A stretch of DNA of 64,000 bases, from the NCBI GenBank assembly GCA_009746045.1, contig RPFO01000078.1, positions 1,900,222 through 1,964,221 of the forward strand. Reading direction: 5' to 3'. Source of the DNA: Mesostigma viride. Taxonomy: Eukaryota > Streptophyta > Mesostigmatophyceae > Mesostigmatales > Mesostigmataceae. How positions within the stretch are numbered: position 1 is the stretch's first letter; each line of letters opens with the position of its first letter. The notes beneath the pieces are model-generated. The model was not told the origin of the DNA. It ran no database searches and saw nothing but the letters and a program-made list of their open reading frames with translations. The position numbers and the translations under genes are program-made. This document shows, piece by piece, positions 22,106 through 49,500 of this stretch.

Positions 22106-23041
22106 GGATTGATACATCATGGTCGGTGCAGGTGCACCTTGTGCACCCAGAGTAGGTGGCGGTTTACATCCCCCCACCTGCAGGCAGTCTTTTAATTAAT
22201 TAATAATTAACCTGCAGGCAGGTTGTAGCTCAAAATGTATTGCCAAGCATATGCCCCCTCTCATGGCTATGTGTTACATAAGCTCCCAACCCGTGGACTT
22301 ACATGTTCTTAACTAATTCATTAATTCATTCAGTGGTTTTCCATTTGCGGGTATTTCCTCGTAAATGGTGGGAGAGCGATCGCAGCAATGGTGCTCACCA
22401 CTAGACAATCCCGGCCAGTTAGGCTCGAAACACACGCCCTGATTGAGCAAGCTGTTTCCGGCCCCACCGTCTAGGTCATCTAGTCGCTCTTCACGTAAGC
22501 CAGCCATAATTTCAATGAACAAGGCTACACATTTCCATCTCCATTCATATTCATCATCCTGAACGACTCGACAACGCGGAGAAGATAACGGCAGGCTCGA
22601 GCTACCATTAAAATTAAATTAAATTGGAACATATCTCTGTTGGGAGTACCAGCTACCATGGTCCGGATTCTCCCGATTTCCGGCCTGCTCTGGTTGTCTC
22701 CTTGATAAGGTGGCGGTCGCTCCCCCCCATTCTGGTTGTGCATTCATCAGGGATTCAATGTACCTTCTTGAAAACAGTTTGTACCCTGTGCAGAGTCTCC
22801 CAATAGAGCCACGTGAATGCATGGATCACTGAACGCAGTGCATGGGTGGAGGCAGGGGCATACATGCACGGGGTAAATTTTTTTTCTGCAATGCGGATAT
22901 CATCAATTGAGACAACCAGCGCAAGTGCCATAAACCTGGTGAGTCCAGACCATCCATGGTAGCTCGAGCATGCTGTTGTCTTATCGGAGATATGCGCCCC
23001 TTGGCTGGGAAGACATGCAGCATGTGGATATCCTAACATTT
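22106..23041. other. Intergenic interval downstream of the SET gene
   Basis: It contains a TTAATTAATTAA-rich palindrome flanked by CCTGCAGG at about 22180-22220 and copy B of the dispersed repeat. The minus-strand SET gene ends at 23042. No further gene is seen. Confidence 0.5.
22566..22707 (+). repeat. Dispersed repeat, copy B, with a 51-bp insertion
   Basis: It is the same sequence as 12402-12490, but after AGCTACCAT (22600-22608) it carries an AT-rich insert ending in a second AGCTACCAT (22651-22659). This looks like a 9-bp target duplication. The insert resembles sequence at 12569-12606. Confidence 0.7.
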
Positions 23042-38637
<15,596 letters not shown>

Positions 38638-40559
38638 GATACTTTACGAGTGAGCATTGCATACACACGTCACATCGTACTTGTAATTAGCGCATACATT
38701 GCCGTTGTGGAATAGGATTAGCGAAGGAAAAGCGCGAATCACCATCGTGCGAGCCAGCACATCCACCGGGCATGCGATGCTCCGCATGCACTAGTGACGA
38801 ACATGTGCACACTGATGGCTGCGCTATGCTCCAAGCAGCAGGAGTGACACTGGAACACCGTTTTGGCAGTTGCCCACTATACTCTGTAGCCGGAACAACC
38901 TGAAGTGCCCGGCAAGACTGTTATCGTCGCACATGCTGAAACCCAAAAAAATACCACATTGTTGCATGCAATCACACACAGCACGGCCAACCACCTGCAG
39001 CGCTCAGAGGGTACACATTAAGAATGGCACTGCTCTGGTGCAACTTTGACATTGCAGTATGGCACTACAGCCGGCGCAGATGACAATCGGCACATACAGG
39101 GAAGCATTCGATACCGTCAAAGATGTCGTGCGCAGGTTTGCAGGCTCCGTTTTGTAAGCCGTTCTATAAATATTTATAGTATGCCATGCCATGCTGGCCC
39201 GTTTGCCTTCACCGCTTACCCATGACAGAATGGACTGGAGGAAGCCTAGCAGTCTCGTTTACCGTTCACGGCTGAGCGTACCTGGGCGACAGACCGCGAC
39301 CGGTTATCTTGCGCTTGGGCCCGTGTGGGTGGGAGGCCTGGACGCCGTGTCCTAGCGTTGGAGATCTTAGGGCGAGCGTTTACGGTTACAGGTAAACCTG
39401 ACCTACTGCCTGCTTTCCGTGTGATATTCTGGACTGGAAGACGCAAAGGAGAAATAAGGGACTGCCGGTGTAGGCCAGCTTGGCAGCAACTTGCATGCAA
39501 CCGGGAGGTGCTAGCCATGGTCGATGGAGAGAAAGGAAAAGCCGTATTGCTGGTGGCAGCTGCTTACTCAACGGTGCCCGCCGTCATCCAGCAACTGATA
39601 TTGTCCGACTTCGGGTATTATTGTAACATTTTTGGGTTGGTAGACCTGCCACGAACTGAAAGCAGAAATGCCAGGGAAGCCTGCGGTGCACGTCGGATCT
39701 GGGTTAACGTTTCCACGTAAGACACGAAAAATGAGGGAAGCGCGGGCTTGCGACAGGATGAAGGATCAGGGAAGGATATTGTGCCCGGGAATGCAACTCG
39801 CGGGTTGGTGTGCGCAGATATTTTGCCGCGAAAAATCATATCTTTGGTGACTCGGCGCGAGATCATCATGCGTGGCATTGTTGCATTGCAAGCCGAGAGA
39901 TCGACTTGGCAGTTGGCAGCTACCCATTGGGCGCAGAGTACACGTAAGATATCGGAGGTTCCCTGTCCGGCGGCTAAATATGGCGCACGCATGGGCTCTG
40001 ATAGATGGCGCCCTGCGACCAGCATGCGGCATCGGGTTCGGGGCGACACAGGAGCAGCGACGCCGGACAAACAGGAGGAGGCGAGTCTGTAGAACGCGCC
40101 AAGTGTTAGGCCAGAAATCGCCACCAAGTAGCCCCAGCCATTACAGGCCGTTATCGTTCGAGTCAATCCGAGCTCGTCGCAAGTAGCAACTGTGCAAGTC
40201 GCAACTTGTTCTTCTGTGCTGACTGTAGTATCCTTGGTCGAGTTGCCAGTAGGAAGGTGCCAGGCTCCGTGCGGGTGGAAGGTGCCAGTTCTCGACGACT
40301 TCTCGTTGCTGTCTTCTCCAATTTCTCAAAAAAATATATGGCGTGGTCCTCGCCAGTTTATCGACATCATCAAGCGCACGCTGGGCTTAGATGCTGCTGC
40401 TATAAGTGAGCATCAGGAAGTGTTTCCAGTTTTCACATCGGGCAGCGCCAAAAAACCGACAATGAGCATAGTACACTAGGCTGCACTCTGGCTTGCATCA
40501 CCAGGAGCTCGTTGACAGAATTTCCCCCCGAGAACTGGGTTTTGTGCGACCGGGCCAGG
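38638..40559. other. Shared intergenic region between two divergent genes
   Basis: The SET gene (minus) and the SPAG6-like gene (plus) start head to head about 1.9 kb apart. Open frames here are short, occur on both strands and lack recognisable domains. No clear TATA box or conserved element was identified. Unseen 5' non-coding exons of either gene could lie here. Confidence 0.5.
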
Positions 40560-43500
40560 ATGGCAACTAACAGAAACGCAAACGCGTTCAAGCCTGCCGC
40601 GGCAGTGGTGAAAGCGTTCCAGGCTTACCAAACAGCGCGTATCCAATTCGTCGAAAGTCTTGCCACATTTTTAACCAAGGTGGGTTGTAGTGGTTGCTAC
40701 CCAGGATGGCTCGCTGTTTGCATCACCCTTTTACATTTCTTGTACGTGGGTACGCTTATTCCCCTGCGCTATGGGCGGATTGTCTAGGAGATGTCACGCT
40801 CTGTGCGCTCGTCAATTAAGGATCATATTCCCGGCAGGTGTGTTAATGGTCACATTAGTTCACAAACTCGATCCGTCCGCGTCTCTGGTAAAATTGGTTG
40901 AACCATTCTGGCAGATTCTTGCAACTATTACATTGGACCGCTTCTCTTCCCATTAGGTATCTGATCTTATCAGATGCATATGCTATCAGCATACTCGTGG
41001 GTCGTCTAAACACTACGTGACCGACCTCCCAGGGCTGCAGCTGCCTCCGTTCGCTTACGACATGCTTTTCTATACCGGACAGGCTTGTTTTTTTTATCCC
41101 CTGTAAGTCCTTGTCTTTCATGCTATAGGCTTGTGATGATTTTCCCGTGTAAAATCGTTGTGTCTAGCACAAGTGACGACTGTACAAGTCTCTATCGTTT
41201 CCTGGCGCGGCTAGTGCCAGAACGTGTACCTTCCGAGTATGGATGCTGCCACCACCGACGAGTGCCGTGAAGGCTTCTCCTTTCAAGAAAGTTGTATTCT
41301 GTACTGAAAATTTTGGCGTGAAACGGTTTCTCTACATGCCCACCTGCAAATGTGTCAAGATTTAATTCTTCCTCCTTTCCCCCCCTTCCTTCTCCCCCCC
41401 TTCCCCGCTCTTACGGCTTAAGGTTATGTGCTACTAAGGTACATTTATCTCCTACCACAGTACGGGGAGCCACATGCTAGCACGGTGTCCACAACAATTG
41501 TGTCATCGTAGCTAGCACAGCCTCGCAGCCACGCTGCCCAACATGGCCACTAGCGTGTGAGTGTCTGTCTGTGTGTGTGTGTGTGTGCGCGCGCCCCATG
41601 AATTACCCCCACCCACCCACCCACCCACCCACCCACCCACCCACCCACCCACCCACCCACCCACCCACCCACCCACCCACCCACCCACCCACCCACCCAC
41701 CCACCCACCCACCCACCCACCCACCCACCCACCCACCCACCCACCCACCCACCCACCCACCCACCCACCCACCCACCCACCCACCCACCCACCCACCCAC
41801 CCCATCCTTTTTCCAGCGTTGCTCCACCCACCCACCCTTGTGTTCCCGACCACCACCCACCCGCCCTCTTCTTGAGGGAGGAGGTAATCTTTAATATATT
41901 CTTATAATATAGTATATCCTTATCCACCCGTTTGTTCATGCGTACGACGAGCGCGATGGAGGATTCATCGCCCATGCCACGGTTCCCCTGTGGGTGGCGG
42001 CGCCCATGCCGTGAACCAGTGGGACATATATCCGGACAGCTCCCTAGTATGAGAGGGCTGGGCGCGTGCGGGAGGATAGTTGCTAGTGCATTTGGTAAAC
42101 GGTGGCAATCAACAATGACACTGTGCCTAGGATGACTCACGCACACACATGGCCTTGTACGTTGCCACGTGCCATCGGTTCGGTGACGTTGGTTGGTTTA
42201 ATAATTTGCATTGCCACCCTAGCAACCACCTTCGTACTTGTCATCGTTGCGAGCTTCTCATCGTTGCGTGCTGCCAGCTATGGATCGCCTCGGGGCATGA
42301 TGACTGATGACCAGCCAAAGGGCAGCCCGATACCATTGGAATGAACTTCAAAAGTCTTGCCTTGCTTCTTGCTGGTGGCTGGCCTTTGCCTTGTGCCCAT
42401 ATGCAGGATGATCCGGCCCTGCTGGACTCGTTGCTTCACCTGGACATCCCTTCGCTGCTGTGCTGCCCGCTGATCCAAGACCCGGTGCCCGGGGTACAGG
42501 TGCCCAGCATTAATTGCCTCAAGTGAGTGCGTATGCCAGTGCCCCACATCACGCATCCACTGCCTCAAGCGAGTGCATGTGCCAGTGCCCAGCACTAGCT
42601 GCCTCAAGTGAACTCTGGGAAGTATGGAGTTTGGCCCCTTCAACGCGGGGTGTCCCTCCCAAAGCCTAGCGTGTGCGTGCGTGCCCATGTGTCCAACGTG
42701 ATTGTGTCTGCAAACGCCCATCACGCTGTGCTTGTTCTCACTAACGCATCGGGTCCATTAGCTATATAATGGCGAATGTCTATCAGCTACTATGGCAAAT
42801 GTACATCAGCTACTGTGACAAATGTCCGTTAGCTGCTGTATGGCAAATGTCTATCAGCTACTATGGCAAATGCGTAGTGTACAACAGCTACTGTGACAAA
42901 TGTCGGTTAGCTATCATGACAAATGTCCGTTAGCTGCTGTATGGCAAAGGTCGCTGTGTGGCCATGTCCAGCCATGAGGTAGCGTAGTGTCCTGTGTAGG
43001 GATGCATCCAAGGCAGTGTGTGGGGTTTGTACAGGGCCAAGTATTTGGCGATCGTGTGCATGGTGGGGGATGACAGCAGCAGCAGCAGGCGTGCAGGGGC
43101 TGGGGGGGACAGGGGGAGGGATTGGACGATGTGTTGTAGCACGCAATACACCGGAGTATTAGCGTGTAGTGCTTTAGATGGTCAATGCAGAGGAGCTGCA
43201 TCAGAACGTGCCATGGGCTATTGAGCTATGAGGCTACCGTGGGGTCGCGATGCATACTTGATCTCGCAATACCATGTCACGCAAGACTTGCATACCATGT
43301 CGCGATCCATCCTTGCTTGCCGATGCATGCGCCATCATCCCCCTGGTCCTTAGTAGTTCTGCGCTTCTCTTCCCTAGAACTGTGGGCTACTGGTTCCAAG
43401 ACTTGTTGCGCTTCGAACTCCCTTCAACTCGTCAGCGGGCCACTAGCACAGCTGACCGCAGACCAAATTTCTTGAATGCTGGTCGCTCCCTGCACCGCTC

Positions 43501-46500
43501 TTCGCCACGTCGTGGGTTGCATTGTGTACCATTGTGTGCCTCATGATTGTTCTGTGTGCTATCGTGGGCGTTGGCACGATAGCATCTTCGCACGCTAGCA
43601 TAACTGCTGCATCTCATGCCTGTCCTATGGGATATCGTCGGTGTTTGTGCCGTCAGCCACCTGCTGGGCCGTGTGGAAGGATTAGCGGACAACATCGCCG
43701 GGTCAGGCGTGCTGGACATCCTGGTGGGCAACCAGAGCCACACGACGCCCCAAGTGCGGCGCGCTGCACACCATTCCATCCACGTAGGTCCCTGGGGTGG
43801 TGGCAGTGGGGTGGTGGCTGTGGGGTGGTGGCAGTGGGGTGGTGGCAGTGGGGTGGTGGCAGTGGGGTGGTGGCAGTGGGGTGGTGGCTGTGGGGTGGTG
43901 GCTGTGGGGTGATGGCAGTGGGGTGGTGGCAGTGGGGTGATGGCAGTGGGGTGGTGGCAGTGGGGTGATGGCAGTGGGGTGATGGCACTAGTTGTTGAAA
44001 AATGGTGCAGACATCCTGGCTGAGTTCACGAAGCACATTCCTCTGGCTGCTGGCGCCGCAACATCCGCCCGGTTCTTTGCGCATGCCACCAATAATGGGC
44101 ACGAAGCAATGCCCTCTGCGCAACCTGCAAGCATGATTTCTGCACGCCTTGCAAGCAGCGTTGGGATGGTGGGCATGCCTCCTTCCAGTGTCGGTGGTGA
44201 CATGCAGGCTGAAGAAGAAATGCTCCGTCGAAAGCATTTTGCGGCATGTTCTTGGACTTCCTGTCATCCTTCACGTCCATTTCTCCTTCATCGCCCTGGA
44301 AGCCCTCTTCACTCAAACGTGTGTTCCACTCAGGTTGTCATACACACAGCCACATGTGCTGCGCTGTTTTGCACAATTTTCGTCTCCTCTCCCGTCACTG
44401 AAGCTCCTTGAACCCATCACCCACTCCCCCCATATATTGCAGTCAATGGCCGCACATTCCCCCAAGCTGGCCCTGTCAGTGCTCAAGGCGGGGGCCCTTC
44501 CTGCGATGGCGCGAGAGCTGGAGGTGGGTCTTGTGGACGCTGGGTCGCTGATTGCTCAGGGGTCTAGACCCGTTTGTGTCACTAGTGCTGGTGCTCAACG
44601 GTGCGCAAACTGGTGGTGGGGCTTGGGGTGCTGCTATTGGCGTGTCTAGTGGCTTCAGAACTTGTTTGGGTCGCTAGGAGCCTTGTTTGAGGGCGCGGGA
44701 TGGAGATACGTTTTGGATCGCGTGGACAAGGATAGCATGCACGTCAGTATGGGTGATGTTGGGAAAGAGCATGAGAATCGCGCGCCATCCCTCATCATTC
44801 ATTATTTGCTATCTACTATCCAGCTCAACAGCACAATAATGACGCAGTGAACATTCGTTTCTGATTTCGGACCCTCCGGCACCGGGGCTGCCCCTCGCCT
44901 GCATGCGCTGGCCTCGGCACCCTGCCTCGTCTTCACCCTGTGGATGTCTGCCAGGGCGTGGACGACTGGGACGTGAAGGAGTCGGCCGTGCTGGCACTGG
45001 ACGCGATGGCGCAGAGCGGGGAAGGTGAGGACCTGTGTGGCACGATGGGAAGCGAGCGGGGAACGTGGGGAACGCGCGATCCAGTGCTTGGGTGTCGGGT
45101 ACCCCACAAGACTCACGCGATCGATTACATAGCGGGGAACGCGCGCACCTGTGGCTGCTGGAATCTTATAACTTCCTGTCTCCCTTTTTTGCATTGCACG
45201 CCGTGCAGAGTCGACGTGGGCCCTCTTCGAGGACGATGCGGTGATTCGCATGGTCATCAGCTGCCTGGAGGACAGCCGCGCGTCGGTGCGTGGGGGGGGA
45301 TGAACGCACGCATGGTGGCAGACCATGGGTTGATGGGTGGGGGGTGATGAACACACGCATGGTGGCAGACCATGGGTTGGTGCGTGGGGGGTGATGAACA
45401 CACGCATGGTGGCAGACCATGGGTTGGCGGGTGGGGGGTGATGAACAATCGCATGGTGGCAGACCATGGGTTGGTGGGTCGGGGAGTGTCGAAATGAGCT
45501 CATGGAATTGTGTGTGCGCTGTGGGTTTTGAAGGCATTAGAGAATGAGAGGAACCGCATGCCTCCTTGTCGCTCGAATATCCTTGTTGGATGCGAGTCCC
45601 ATCTTTCTGGGCAACATCCATGTTGATGTCGGTACTTGCCTGGGGTCCACGATCAGTCAAGTCTCCCCCCCCCCCTCTACACACCCATCCTGTTTTCATG
45701 CTACTGTGCAGCGGGCTTTGCTTTCTGCGCTGGCACCAGAACGCTGCCTTGTTCTCCTGGCTCCCCCTTGAAAGCATCGCCCATTGATGCGCGCATCCTT
45801 TACAGCATCGCCCATCATCGCCCATTGATGTGCGTATCCTTTACAGCATCGCCCATCATTGCCCATTGATGTGCGCATCCTTTACAGCATCGCCCATCAT
45901 TACCCATGGATGTGCATCCTTTACAGCATCGCCCATCATCGCCCAGTGATGTGCGCATCCTTTACAGCATCGCCCATCATTACCCATTGATGTGCGCATC
46001 CTTTACAGCATCGCCCATCATTACCCATGGATGTGCATCCTTTACAGCATCGCCCATCATCGCCCAGTGATGTGCGCATCCTTTACAGCATCGCCCATCA
46101 TTACCCATTGATGCGCATCGTTTAAAGCATCAACAGCAACCGTTTGCTCCTCCCAAAGCTCTCCTCATGCTCCAGTTTTTTGGCTCTCTGCCCATTCTCC
46201 AACGGCGTGTGGCTGATTCTGGCGGCCGTGTCGCGGCCCGCAGGCTGGGTTCAGCAACGCGGTCCTCCAATTCCTCACGACAAGTGCATCTCATAGGTGA
46301 GCCATGTAAGGGTGAAGTAAGGCCAAGCTAAACTGGGCATGTAAAGTGGCTGACATGTGGTAGACAAGCGCATCTCATAGGTGAGCCGTGTAAGGGTGAA
46401 GTAAGGCCAAGCTAAACTGGTCATGTAAAGTGGCTGACATGTGGTAGACAAGCGCATCTCATAGGTGAGCCGTGGAAGGGTGAAGTAAGGCCAAGCTGAA

Positions 46501-49500
46501 CTGGGCATGTAAAGTGGCTGACATGTGGTAGACAAGCGCATCCTGCAGGTGGGTGCCAGGGATGCGCAAGGCAAACCCCTGATGGTGCTCAGGCAAGGGG
46601 AACACGCGCCAGACAATGGGCAGGCTGAGTGGCAGAATCGAAGGGGCCAGCACAATAGGGGGCAGTGCAACAGCGGCTGTGTGGCAGCTAGTTCCCGCTG
46701 TTTAGTATAAATAGGGTGCGCACTGGCAACGGAAGAGATGCGACGTGTATCGATGAGGCGGTTTAGTACCTGAAAGAGCACGTTCGTTAGGACCACGTCT
46801 GGCAACTAAAGAAATTCGAGGTTTATGGAGACTTCTTTTGCTGAGCAAGGCCCAGCCTAGTGTGGACAATTCATGACAACATAGAATCTATTTCGAAGGT
46901 AAATAACAGTTGTTAATCCTATACTATCGCAAAATCATAGACCTGGTCTCTTATTGTGATTGCAATCTTGGCTTTTTTCTTGGTCGGCAGTTTGAAAAAA
47001 ACCTAGTGTTGTTTGTCATTGCTTCCAATGGAACAGGTTATTTACGGCGTGCAGTAGAGCGCAGCGCGTGGCGCGTAGTTGTTCCGATGTCCCTTTGCTC
47101 GCCGGTGTCCGTACCCACCTCTACATCACAGCCTGCTGCGTGGTTCCCCCGCCCTATTCTCATGGCCGCAAGCCAAACCAGGGGGGGCTTTGCAAAGCCC
47201 TAGTCCCTTCCCCCTCGGGTCACCTCGTGGTTTTTGCCTGTACCGCCATGGTCATGGCTGGGTATGCTTTTCCACGCACCCACCTCCCTGGCCCCCTCAC
47301 ATGTCATCTCCTTCCGATGGATAACATGTCCCAAGGCCCCAGCCTACGGCTATGCGCACAATAATGGTTGCAGAGCAATGTCCCTGTCTATGTTTTTTAT
47401 CATATGACAAGCATACAAGAACAATGTCCCTGTCTATGTTTTTTATCATATGACAAGCATACATATGACAAGCATACAAGAACAATGTCCCTGTCTGTGT
47501 TTTACATATGACAAGCATAGATTACATTGCTGCACTATCTGCAGGTGTGGTAATGTGCACTGTACATGCGTGCTGACAGTGTTGCATATGGCACATGATT
47601 GCTTGCGTCCACCCTGCCCCCCCTCGCATGTGCATGCGCTTGTCCCCTTGCGTGAATGCAGTGAGGACTTGGCCATTCGTCTTGTGGCATTTGATGCGCT
47701 GCCCGCGCTGGAGTCCGTGCTCAGCAGCCCCAAAACTGCGATCCGGTACGCCCTAGCACCACCTGCTTGATCCGGTACGGCCTAGCACCACCTGCTTGAT
47801 CCGGTACGCCCTAGCACCACCTGCTTGATCCGGTACGCCCTAGCACCACCTGCTTGATCCGGTACGACCTAGCACCACCTGCTTGATCCGGTACGGCCTA
47901 GCACCACCTGCTTGATCCGGTACGGCCCTAGCACCACCTGCTTGATCCGGTACGGCCTAGCACCACCTGCTTGATCCGGTACGCCCTAGCACCACCTGCT
48001 TGATCCGGTACGGCCTAGCACCACCTGCTTGATCCGGTACGGCCCTAGCACCACCTGCTTGATCCGGTACGGCCTAGCACCACCTGCTTGATCCGGTACG
48101 GCCTAGCACCACCTGCTTGATCCGGTACGGCCTAGCACCACCTGCTTGATCCGGTACGGCCTAGCACCACCTGCTTGATCTGGTACGCCCTAGCACCACC
48201 TGCTTGATCCGGTACGCCCTAGCACCACCTGCTTGATCCGGTACGGCCTAGCACCACCTGCTTGATCCGGTACGGCCTAGCACCACCTGCTTGATCCGGT
48301 ACGGCCCTAGCACCACCTGCTTGATCCGGTACGCCCTAGCACCACCTGCTTGATCCGGTACGGCCTAGCACCACCTGCTTGATCCGGTACGCCCTAGCAC
48401 CACCTGCTTGATCCGGTACGGCCTAGCACCACCTGCTTGATCCGGTACGCCCTAGCACCACCTGCTTGATCCGGTACGGCCTAGCACCACCTGCTTGATC
48501 CGGTACGGCCTAGCACCACCTGCTTGATCCGGTACGCCCTAGCACCACCTGCTTGATCCGGTACGCCCTAGCACCACCTGCTTGATCCGGTACGGCCTAG
48601 CACCACCTGCTTGATCCGGTACGGCCCTAGCACCACCTGCTTGATCCGGTACGCCCTAGCACCACCTGCTTGATCCGGTACGCCTAGCACCACCTGCTTG
48701 ATCCGGTACGGCCTAGCACCACCTGCTTGATCCGGTACGGCCCTAGCACCACCTGCTTGATCCGGTACGGCCTAGCACCACCTGCTTGATCCGGTACGGC
48801 CTAGCACCACCTGCTTGATCCGGTACGCCCTAGCACCACCTGCTTGATCCGGTACGGCCTAGCACCACCTGCTTGATCCGGTACGGCCTAGCACCACCTG
48901 CTTGATCCGGTACGGCCTAGCACCACCTGCTTGATCCGGTACGCCCTAGCACCACCTGCTTGATCCGGTACGGCCTAGCACCACCTGCTTGATCCGGTAC
49001 GCCCTAGCACCACCTGCTTGATCCGGTACGCCCTAGCACCACCTGCTTGATCCGGTACGCCCTAGCACCACCTGCTTGATCCGGTACGGCCTAGCACCAC
49101 CTGCTTGATCCGGTACGCCCTAGCACCACCTGCTTGATCCGGTACGCCCTAGCACCACCTGCTTGATCCGGTACGCCTAGCACCACCTGCTTGATCCGGT
49201 ACGGCCTAGCACCACCTGCTTGATCCGGTACGGCCCTAGCACCACCTGCTTGATCCGGTACGGCCTAGCACCACCTGCTTGATCCGGTACGCCCTAGCAC
49301 CACCTGCTTGATCCGGTACGGCCTAGCACCACCTGCTTGATCCGGTACGGCCCTAGCACCACCTGCTTGATCCGGTACGGCCTAGCACCACCTGCTTGAT
49401 CCGGTACGCCCTAGCACCACCTGCTTGATCCGGTACGCCTAGCACCACCTGCTTGATCCGGTACGGCCTAGCACCACCTGCTTGATCCGGTACGGCCCTA

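Noticed and set aside
39246-40479. Open frames of 60-180 codons between the two host genes
   Set aside because: They are on both strands, with no recognisable motif and no consistent splice structure joining them to either gene.
41550-42146. Gly-Gly-Trp-Val and Thr-His-Pro-Pro repeat proteins
   Set aside because: They are translations of the (CCCA)n microsatellite in intron 1 of the SPAG6-like gene.
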